From Saccharibacillus brassicae (GTDB taxonomy: Bacteria; Bacillota; Bacilli; Paenibacillales; Paenibacillaceae), in NCBI RefSeq assembly GCF_006542275.1, contig NZ_CP041217.1, forward strand, positions 4,094,501-4,158,500: a stretch of DNA of 64,000 nt, given 5' to 3'. Both the position numbers and the translations under genes were made by a program. Shown here piece after piece: positions 9,188 through 16,312 of this stretch. The stretch's first letter is position 1; every line of letters begins with the position of its first letter. The notes below the pieces were generated by a model that did not search any database, was not told the origin of the DNA, and saw nothing but the letters and a program-made list of their open reading frames with translations.

Positions 9188-9460
9188 AGTACCGAATACG
9201 GGGAAGCGCCAAAAATGAACGAACCGAAGTTGGGTCAGGCGACAAATACGCTGCAAGGTTTGAGTCAGGACGCCGAAGCGCGGCGGGTGTATGAAGCACG
9301 CCAGAAGGTTCTGCACAACAAAGCTTCCATGCTTGATGGGGCTGCATAGGCAGGTATCAGTATAGTCGCTATAAACATGCTGCGATTGGATCTCGATTTG
9401 GATACGATCGTTCAGGCGACGGGATTATCGCAGTCGGAGATTCTGGCTTTGGAGAAATAA
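9188..9460 (+). pseudogene. Decayed C-terminal fragment of an Rpn-family nuclease
   Basis: Reading the frame from 9188 gives YGEAPKMNEPKLGQA, LSQDAEARRVYEARQKVLHN and KASMLDGAA. An in-frame TAG follows, then more of the same frame: LDLDTIVQATGLSQSEILAL and a TAA. The same blocks occur in the intact Rpn gene on the minus strand at 51686-52621 (MNEPKLKKAMTALEFLSQD, YEDRQKFLRDQASMMDAA, EAAEATGLTLEQVERL). This is therefore the tail of a family member that has lost its nuclease domain and carries an internal stop. A terminator follows at once. The homology is read by eye but covers several collinear blocks. Confidence 0.8.
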
Positions 9461-9474
9461 GCTTTACCAAACTT

Positions 9475-9520
9475 AAAAAAAAGAGTCTATTCAGATTTTC
9501 TCTGATGTAGACTCTTTTTT
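9475..9520 (+). terminator. Intrinsic terminator
   Basis: Inverted repeat with arms AGAGTCTA and TAGACTCT, extended inward by TCAGA/TCTGA, followed by TTTTTT. An A-run on the left side could let it work in both directions. It closes the decayed Rpn fragment and closely resembles in design the terminator at 12664. Confidence 0.85.
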
Positions 9521-9953
9521 GATTTATTTAGGTTGCTTTTATTCTTGTCTCAAATTCAAGATTGCTTTGCTTGCATAAGGATGTTTGAACTTGAGTAGAT
9601 TCTTATGTATTGATTTCATAATGGAACGCAGGATTTCATGCATATGAGGTATAAAGAACTTCTTTCCATCTGTTTAAATAATATTATTTTAAATATATCT
9701 GCAATCAATGAATCATGAAATATTAAAGTAATATTTTATATTTTGGTTGTATTTTACTTTGATAAGTATAATATTGAATTGGTAGAACAAGGTTCTTTTC
9801 CTAAAGTCATAAATGCGATAAGAATTGAACTTATTACATAATTGAGTGTGGAAAATTCTAAACTTCTATCCACAAGACAGATACCTTAAAGTTGATTCTT
9901 AATTCGTCATTGAACTTGATGGAGAAGAATAAAAAAAATTGGGAGGTAAAGAA
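9521..9953. other. AT-rich non-coding stretch with a possible promoter
   Basis: No gene is visible. The composition falls sharply compared with both flanks, with long A/T runs. A TATAAT at 9767-9772 preceded 17 bases upstream by TGGTTG is a possible promoter for the secreted-protein gene that starts at 9954, with a leader of about 180 bases. The -35 match is poor, so this is tentative. Confidence 0.4.
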
Positions 9954-11150
9954 ATGAAAAAAAGTAGTTTGGTACTTAGTTAATTGCTTGTTTTCTCCAT
10001 GCTTCCATTTAATGCTAATGCGGTGGAGTCATCAGTTTTTGAAAAGACTGCTATTCAACAAGAAATTGAACAGGCATTACAAGAACAAGTGAATTATCAT
10101 GTAAAAGAATACGAGCAGTTGAGCACTGATGAGGAAAGAGTAGAGTACCTTGAGAAATTCAGTGATCTTGATGATGTCAATAAGGCAGCAGTTACTGATT
10201 CTTTTTCTACTCAAGTTTTAGAAGAAGTAGCACCAACTGAAGTACAAGTAACCGATATCTTCGAAGACACTTTAGACAAAGCTTATGTATATACTATGGA
10301 TGAACAAGGAAATGTTTATGATAGGAACGGCGATGTTGTTAATCATATTGATTTAAATGCCACTTCTCCAAACCAAGTAGATGTATTGAATACTCAAAAT
10401 ATTGCAGATGCTGTTACTGCCAACAAAGTGCTAGGGAATAATTCCGGTGCATTTTCGCGACAAACTACACGAGCAGGATATAAAGGTATTTCTACAACAT
10501 TGGTACTTCCATTGTCTCAAAACTTTCAAGTCGAAACAGAGAAAGGAACCACGGGGTACATCTATAATGGTATAGATGTCAACCCAACCTCTGGAGGTTA
10601 CAAAGTTGAAGCAGGATTTCAATACAGTAAAATGCGTAGTGGCTATAGTGCAATGATTCATCCAGAAGGTTCAAATCAAACGGCTATACCAACAGGGCCT
10701 ACTACAGGTACTCCTGCTCCTCCTCTCTACAAGCCGGGTACTTCGGTAGTCAGTAACTTGCTATATGATACATCATCTCAACAATTTAAACATTTCGTAA
10801 ATGGAACTAACGTGAATGGATTAAAACAATATATTTATTTTTTCTCGAAAAAATCTCTAAGTGCCAGCGAACTTAGTAATATGCATGTGAAGAGAGTAGT
10901 TGCATTGGCAAAAGACGATTATAGACAAAATAATATTGGTCGAGTAAGTGTCCAGTATACGGCATCTACTCTTACCAATGCATCAGGTACGCAAGTTGCT
11001 CTGAATTCTGTTCATTTAGATCAGCTTTTGAAAGGAACAAATATTTATGGTACATCCGATTGGCCGAATCATGCAGTGACTAAGTCGCCTGCTAGCGGGA
11101 GTATTGCTTCACAATTAATTACAGTCAACACCACTTCTTTACCCAATTAA
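9954..11150 (+). pseudogene. Secreted protein, possibly YrpD-like, with stop codon in its signal peptide
   Basis: An ATG at 9954 with a strong GGGAGGT site begins MKKSSLVLS, then a TAA at 9981-9983, then LLVFSMLPFNANA in the same frame. Without the stop this would be a normal Sec signal peptide cleaved after ANA. The rest (388 residues from TTG 9984) is intact: an acidic helical region (about 15-120), then a beta-rich Gly/Thr/Ser domain with YNGIDVNPTSGGYKVEAGFQ and a Pro/Thr-rich segment. The latter reminds me of the Bacillus secreted protein YrpD; this is a weak recollection. Reinitiation at TTG 9984 would give a shortened signal lacking the basic N-region. The gene is AT-rich and looks foreign. 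Confidence 0.6.
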
Positions 11151-11225
11151 TTTTTAGACTATCTATAACCTTTCCCAACAAAAACTCGTCTATAAAGAAT
11201 CATAAAATGCCAAAGGAGGATGGAT

Positions 11226-11800
11226 ATGAAAAAGTTAATTTGTTCTTTGGCTTTTCTGATCGGTGTTACCATAATGAGTTCAAATGCTTTTGCCGCTGAT
11301 CCTTCCTTAAGAACCCGAGCAAATCAACGGATTTTTATGGGAGAGGAAAAAGTTCTGATGCATATATCTGGTCCTGGCATTCCTACCGAGGTTGCGATTG
11401 CAGGGACATTGTACAAAAGCAAATTTGTTTCTTTAAGAGATTTGTTTGGACCTACCACCAGCACGATCAATTGGGACGAAAAAAGCAAAATTGCCACAGT
11501 ATCAAATCATGGTAAAAAATGCTTCTTAACTTCTCCAGCGATCCTGTAATTCCCCAAAAAGGAGAAGTTGTGGTTCCGAGAACTTGGATTAAAATGCAAG
11601 ATGGAAAAACAATGATTGATATCTATGTGCTGGCCTATATTCTAGATCAGTATGGAGGGGTAGATCGGAATGGAGAGAAGAATCAAGATCTTGAAAGAGA
11701 GCAGTGGAACGAGAAGTTAAACTTCTTGGGTATCAAGGACATGCAGCCCTTGCCAGAAGTAAAAGCTAGACTAATGCATATCTATGTGACTCTTTCTTGA
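11226..11800 (+). pseudogene. Stalk-domain secreted protein, copy A, frameshifted
   Basis: The N-terminal half (ATG 11226, site AAAGGAGG) has a Sec signal MKKLICSLAFLIGVTIMSS ending at AFA, followed by the beginning of a copper-amine-oxidase-like stalk domain (SKFVSLRDLFG, TINWDEKSKIATV). At about 11511-11518 the sequence GGTAAAAAATG leaves this frame. The other half of the protein continues in the -1 frame (MLLNFSSDPVIP, VVPRTWIKMQDGKTMIDIYV) to the stop at 11798-11800. The intact copy at 12054-12629 aligns across the junction (GKKLLLNF). One A missing from an A7 run, or a -1 slip on A6, would restore the protein. I call it a pseudogene, with ribosomal or polymerase slippage as the alternative. 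Confidence 0.8.
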
Positions 11801-11844
11801 TTTAACATGATTTATTTTCAAAATAGATGTCATTTTTGCAAAGC

Positions 11845-11983
11845 AGGAGTACCCGATACGGGAAGGTGCCAAAATGAACGAACCGAAGTTGGGTCAGGCG
11901 ATAATACGCTGTAGGTTTTGAGCCAGGACACTGAAGCGCGGCGGGTGTACGAAGCACGCCAGAAGGTTCTCCACGACGAAGAA
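11845..11983 (+). pseudogene. Second decayed Rpn nuclease fragment
   Basis: Nearly the same DNA as 9188-9320. It reads EYPIREGAKMNEPKLGQA in one frame, then, after a small deletion, LSQDTEARRVYEARQKVLHD in another. It is shorter than the first fragment and ends directly in a terminator. The two fragments flank the AT-rich genes between them. Confidence 0.75.
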
Positions 11984-12027
11984 AAGAGCAGGGTCTTCTT
12001 TTGTTACAGAAGGCCCTGCACTTTTTT
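11984..12027 (+). terminator. Intrinsic terminator
   Basis: Arms GCAGGGTCTTCT and AGAAGGCCCTGC, one mismatch, loop TTTGTTAC, followed by ACTTTTTTAT. It ends the second Rpn fragment and lies 27 bases before the start of stalk copy B, so copy B needs its own promoter or readthrough. Confidence 0.8.
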
Positions 12028-12053
12028 ATATATCAATATAAAGGAGGCTCAAC

Positions 12054-12629
12054 ATGAAAAAGTTTGTATGTGTTTTAGCTCTTGTCATCGGCCTTGCAAC
12101 AATGAGTTCAAGCGCTTTTGCTGCCGATCTTTCGTTAAGAACCCGGGCCGATCAAGTCATCTCAATGGGTGAAAAAACCATCGTGCTGCACGTAGGAGGC
12201 GGGAAGGCACCCAAGGATATCGCGATCGAAGGGACCGAGTACACAAGCAAGTTTGTTCCTCTGAGAGAAGTGTTCGGCTATACCTCCAGCACGATCAAAT
12301 GGGATGGCAAAAGCAAAATCGCTACCGTAGCGAATAACGGTAAAAAGCTGCTGCTCAACTTTTTCGCCAATCCTGTAATACCGAAAGCCGGAGAAGTGGT
12401 AGCTCCCAGAACCTGGATTAAAATGCAGAACGGACAGACGATGATCGATCTCTACGTGCTGACTTACATTCTTCATCGGTATGGAAATGTGAATATTGAC
12501 GGAGAGATTTACAAGGACATAGAAAGAGAAGAGTGGAATAAAAAGTTGGATTTTCTGGGTATTCAATATTCGGAATGGGTGCCGGAACTGAAAGCGGGGA
12601 AGATGCACATTTACGTGACTCTTCCTTAA
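12054..12629 (+). CDS. Secreted stalk-domain protein, copy B (intact)
   Basis: A 191-residue secreted protein. Residues 1-24 are a Sec signal peptide (MKKFVCVLALVIGLATMSS, cleavage after AFA). The mature part carries the copper-amine-oxidase N-terminal-like (stalk) signature FVPLREVFGYTSSTIKWDGK and IATVANNGKKL, then VVAPRTWIKMQNGQTMIDLYV. This module is common on Paenibacillaceae surface proteins and does not by itself bind copper. It is a full-length paralogue of the broken gene at 11226, with more GC and host-like codons. The start ATG follows AAAGGAGG. The role is unknown; a cell-surface or spore-related structural function is possible. Confidence 0.8.
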   Translation: MKKFVCVLALVIGLATMSSSAFAADLSLRTRADQVISMGEKTIVLHVGGGKAPKDIAIEGTEYTSKFVPLREVFGYTSSTIKWDGKSKIATVANNGKKLLLNFFANPVIPKAGEVVAPRTWIKMQNGQTMIDLYVLTYILHRYGNVNIDGEIYKDIEREEWNKKLDFLGIQYSEWVPELKAGKMHIYVTLP

Positions 12630-12663
12630 CAGAGATCGTTGATTTTGAAGTGGCGTTCCTTGG

Positions 12664-12706
12664 AAAAGAGTCCGTTCAGGTTGATCCCTGATCCGGACTC
12701 TTTTTT
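12664..12706 (+). terminator. Intrinsic terminator
   Basis: AAAAGAGTCCG and CGGACTCTTTTTT arms with inner TTCAGG/CCTGA pairing. It lies between stalk copy B and the convergent epimerase gene and may serve both strands. Confidence 0.82.
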
Positions 12707-12727
12707 ACCTGCTGATTCCAGCTGTGC

Positions 12728-13627
12728 CTACTTCCGCTCCAAATCCCGAATCGCTTCTTCCACGTAGGGATGCCCGAACTTGAACCCGTTCTCCTCCGCG
12801 GCCCGCGGAAGGACGTGCTGGCCGCCGGTCACCATAAGCGACATTTCGCCGAGCACGGCGCGCATGAGCGGGGCCGGCACCGGGAACCAGTGCGGACGGC
12901 CGATGACGCCGCCGATCACGCGGCCGAGTTCGTCCTGCCGGACGGCGTTCGGCGCGGACGCGTTGATCGGGCCGGACACGCCGGGCTGCGTCAGGGCGAA
13001 TTCGAACAGCCCCGTCAGATCGTCGATATGAATCCACGACATCCACTGCCGCCCGCTGCCGAGCTTGCCGCCGCCCATCAGCTTGTACGGCAGCTTGAGC
13101 ACCGGGTACACGCCCGCTTCGCGGCCGAGCACCAGGCCGATGCGCATTTTGACGAGCCTCGTCTGCGGCATCGCTTCGATCGGATCGGCGGCGGCTTCCC
13201 ACTTCACCGACAGCTGCGAAGGAAAGTCCTGCCCGCCGGGCGGCGAGCTTTCCGTGAACTCGTCCGTTTCGGACGTGCCGTAGATGCCGATCGCGGACGC
13301 CTGAACGAAGACGGACGGCGGCGTGGTCAGGCTGCGCATGCCTTCGATCAGTTTGCGCGTCGATTCCAGGCGGGAGCGTTCCATCTCCGCTTTGGCTTCG
13401 TCCGTCCAGCGCTGGCTGAGCGAAGAACCCGCCAGATTGACGATGCCGTCGAAGCCGGCCAACGCCTGCGGGTCGCGTTCGATGCGATCCCAGGTCAGGA
13501 CGGCGGGGCCGGAAGCTCCGTCTGCCGCCTTGCGCGAGATCACGACCACTTCATGTCCCGACCGCGTGAGTCTTTCCGTCAGTTTTTTGCCGATAAATCC
13601 CGTTCCTCCGCTGATAGCAATCTTCAT
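12728..13627 (-). CDS. TIGR01777-family NAD(P)-dependent epimerase
   Basis: A 299-residue SDR-type protein of the TIGR01777 (YfcH/SDR39U1) family. The N-terminus has the Rossmann motif GGTGFIG followed by KKLTERL. The VNLAGSSLSQRWTDEAK stretch near residue 65-80 is characteristic of this family, as is the C-terminal DUF1731-like segment (residues about 245-297, PVPAPLMRAVLGEM and AAEENGFKFGHP). The substrate is unknown; related proteins are linked to cell division in cyanobacteria and chloroplasts. The ATG at 13627 follows GGAGGTACGGC on the minus strand. It appears monocistronic and divergent from nfo. Confidence 0.92.
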   Translation of the reverse strand: MKIAISGGTGFIGKKLTERLTRSGHEVVVISRKAADGASGPAVLTWDRIERDPQALAGFDGIVNLAGSSLSQRWTDEAKAEMERSRLESTRKLIEGMRSLTTPPSVFVQASAIGIYGTSETDEFTESSPPGGQDFPSQLSVKWEAAADPIEAMPQTRLVKMRIGLVLGREAGVYPVLKLPYKLMGGGKLGSGRQWMSWIHIDDLTGLFEFALTQPGVSGPINASAPNAVRQDELGRVIGGVIGRPHWFPVPAPLMRAVLGEMSLMVTGGQHVLPRAAEENGFKFGHPYVEEAIRDLERK

Positions 13628-13922
13628 GCCGTACCTCCTCGTGCGGAACCTGCCGATTCGTCCGCGAATGATCCTACCCTTACTATTACTGTTCTTCTCC
13701 TTCTATTAAACGGCGTCGGGGGCTGTATGACAAATCGGAAGGCGCCGGCCATCTCCCGCATCCGATGACAGTTCTGACTTATCCGTGCTTATGCGTGGAT
13801 TTCTTGCCCGCTTCACGTTAAAATAAGACAAGGTTTGGACGGCAGGCCGGATACGCGAACGACGGGATGGGCCGTTGCGGGCGACAAGATCCGGCAGCCG
13901 CAGACAAAGAGGAGGATGAACC

Positions 13923-15050
13923 ATGCTTAAGATCGGCTCCCACGTGTCTTTTTCGGACAAGGGACTGGTGAGCGCGGCGAACGAAGCGAACGGCTACGGA
14001 TCGACCTCGTTCATGATATATACGGGTGCTCCGCAGAACACGCGGCGCAAACCGATGGACACGATGAACATTGAAGAAGGACTCAAGCTGATGGAGCAAA
14101 ACGGAGTGCCGGAGATTGTCGTGCACGCGCCGTACATCGTCAACCTCGCTTCGTACAAAGACCATACGTACGAGCTGGGCGTCAGCTTTTTGCAGGAAGA
14201 AATCCGCCGGACCCACGCGATCGGCACGAAGCAGATCGTGCTGCATCCGGGCGCGTTCACGGACAAGGATCTGGAATACGGCATCGAGCGTATCGCGGCG
14301 GGACTGACCGAAGTGCTGAGCGGCGTGGAAGAGACCGACGTGAATATTGCGCTGGAGACGATGGCGGGCAAAGGAACGGAAGTCGGCCGCAAGTTCGAAG
14401 AGATCGCGCGCATCATCGACAAAGTACCGAACAACGGACGTCTCAGCGTCTGCATGGACACCTGCCATATTCACGATGCCGGGTACGACGTCGCGAACGA
14501 TTTTGACGGGGTGCTGAAGCAGTTCGACGACATCGTGGGATTGAATCGTCTCGGCGTCATGCATATCAACGACAGCAAAAATCCGGTCGGCGCGGGCAAA
14601 GACCGTCATACGCCGATCGGCGCGGGCTGGATCGGATTCGAAGCGCTCAACGGGGTCGTCAACCATCCGTCGCTGAGCCATCTGCCGTTCATTTTGGAGA
14701 CGCCGTGGATCGGCAAAGACGTCAAAACGCAGCGTCCGATGTACGAAGTCGAAATCGCGCTTCTGCGCGGCACCGTGAGCGAGCGCTTCGGCACGGGCTT
14801 CGGCGAAGACGTCGAGAAGCTGCATGCCTTTTTCGCGGCGCAGGGCCTTGATCCGCGCGCGTTCACGCTCGATACGTGGTCGGTGCTCAAAAACGACGCC
14901 AAAGCCAAAAAGGCCGATCCGCGCGAACCGCTTGAGCGGCTGTACGATCTCGCGGTGCAGGAGTCGGTGCTGCCGAACGTCTCCGAAGAAGACCTCAACA
15001 AACGTCTGATCGCCGTGCTGGCAGGCAGGGAAGCGCTGGCGCGGTTCTAA
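13923..15050 (+). CDS. nfo: Endonuclease IV (AP endonuclease) with C-terminal extension
   Basis: A 375-residue zinc-dependent AP endonuclease that cleaves DNA 5' of abasic sites in base excision repair. The TIM-barrel metal ligands are seen in [49 protein letters not shown] and FILETPW. Typical members have about 280-300 residues. This one continues for some 75 residues past the barrel, with a charged helical tail ([20 protein letters not shown], then [21 protein letters not shown] to the end, quoted in part). The start follows AAAGAGGAGGATGAACC. The function of the tail is unknown. Confidence 0.93.
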   Translation: MLKIGSHVSFSDKGLVSAANEANGYGSTSFMIYTGAPQNTRRKPMDTMNIEEGLKLMEQNGVPEIVVHAPYIVNLASYKDHTYELGVSFLQEEIRRTHAIGTKQIVLHPGAFTDKDLEYGIERIAAGLTEVLSGVEETDVNIALETMAGKGTEVGRKFEEIARIIDKVPNNGRLSVCMDTCHIHDAGYDVANDFDGVLKQFDDIVGLNRLGVMHINDSKNPVGAGKDRHTPIGAGWIGFEALNGVVNHPSLSHLPFILETPWIGKDVKTQRPMYEVEIALLRGTVSERFGTGFGEDVEKLHAFFAAQGLDPRAFTLDTWSVLKNDAKAKKADPREPLERLYDLAVQESVLPNVSEEDLNKRLIAVLAGREALARF

Positions 15051-15191
15051 TTTTTTTGGCAAAAAAGCAGGGGAAGCACGCGGCGCGGCGTCCATATTCG
15101 AGACGTAACCGCTTCTTCCCGCTGCGTTCACCATGTCGAGAAGGCCGGTGCGCGAACAGTCGCGGCCGGACCCAAGGAGGATTACGGAATC

Positions 15192-16091
15192 ATGGAGCAA
15201 CATGTCAAAACTGCGGGTTCCGCAGGCCAACAGCAGCCGCAGGACCGGGCGCGCATGCTTATTTCTTGTCCGGACGGCCCGGGCATCGTCTCGGCGGTCT
15301 CGCGTTTCCTGTTCGACCACGGAGCGAATATCGTCCAGTCCGACCAGTATACGATGGACCCCGAAGGCGGAATGTTCTTCATGCGGATCGAATTCGATCT
15401 CGAAGGACTAAGCGGCAAGCTGCCTAAGCTGGAAGCCGATTTCATGGAAATTGCCAATCGGTTCGAGATGGATTGGAAAATCTACCGGGCGGCGAAAAAG
15501 AAAAAGTTGGCGCTGTTCGTCTCGAAAGAAGACCACTGTCTGGTCGAACTGCTCTGGCAGTGGCAGGCGGGCGACCTGGACGCGGAAATCGCGGTCGTCG
15601 TCAGCAATCACCCCGATATGCGGGAGTACGTCGAATCGTTCGGCATCGAATACCGCCATATTCCGGTCACCAAAGATAACAAGCCGGAAGCGGAACGCCA
15701 GCAGCTTCTCGCCGTCGGCGACGAGATCGACCTGATCGTGCTGGCGCGCTACATGCAGATCGTCTCGCCTTATTTTATCGAAAATTACCGCAACCGCATT
15801 ATCAATATCCACCATTCCTTCCTGCCGGCCTTCGTCGGCGGCAAGCCGTATGCGCAGGCGTACGACCGCGGCGTGAAGATCATCGGCGCGACCGCGCATT
15901 ACGTGACGGAAGAACTGGACGGAGGTCCGATCATCGAGCAGGACGTGCAGCGGGTCAGCCACCGCGACGACGTGCCGGAACTGAAACGGATCGGCCGCAC
16001 GATCGAACGGGTCGTGCTGGCGCGCGCGGTCAAATGGCATGCGGAAGACCGCATTCTGGTGCATCACAACAAGACCGTGGTGTTCAACTGA
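15192..16091 (+). CDS. purU: Formyltetrahydrofolate deformylase
   Basis: A 299-residue enzyme that hydrolyses 10-formyl-THF to formate and THF, balancing one-carbon pools with purine and glycine metabolism. An N-terminal ACT domain (residues about 20-100, ISCPDGPGIVSAVSRFLFDH) precedes a formyltransferase-type domain with the catalytic Asn-His-Asp set in NIHHSFLPAFVGG and the following AHYVTEELDGGPIIEQD. Start ATG 15192 follows AAGGAGGATTACGGAATC. A perfect-stem terminator follows, so it is probably a single-gene unit. Confidence 0.94.
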   Translation: MEQHVKTAGSAGQQQPQDRARMLISCPDGPGIVSAVSRFLFDHGANIVQSDQYTMDPEGGMFFMRIEFDLEGLSGKLPKLEADFMEIANRFEMDWKIYRAAKKKKLALFVSKEDHCLVELLWQWQAGDLDAEIAVVVSNHPDMREYVESFGIEYRHIPVTKDNKPEAERQQLLAVGDEIDLIVLARYMQIVSPYFIENYRNRIINIHHSFLPAFVGGKPYAQAYDRGVKIIGATAHYVTEELDGGPIIEQDVQRVSHRDDVPELKRIGRTIERVVLARAVKWHAEDRILVHHNKTVVFN

Positions 16092-16212
16092 TCGCCAAGC
16101 CGCCGGATAGACCGGAAGTTTGATTCTTTTCGTAACAAAGACCCGCTCCGAACCGTCTTAGTAGAGAAACGTTCGGGCGCGGCGTCGTTATAAGATGCAG
16201 CCGTAACGGCGC

Positions 16213-16254
16213 ATGACCGGCCTGTTGAATGCTCAACAGGCCGGTGTCATTTTC
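16213..16254 (+). terminator. Intrinsic terminator after purU
   Basis: A 13-bp perfect stem ACCGGCCTGTTGA / TCAACAGGCCGGT around the tetraloop ATGC, followed by GTCATTTTC. It separates purU from the large operon that begins at 16313. Confidence 0.85.
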
Positions 16255-16312
16255 AGGGATGTAAAATTTAGTTATTTGAGGGATTCGATTCGCCAAACGA
16301 AAGGAGCCTGTT

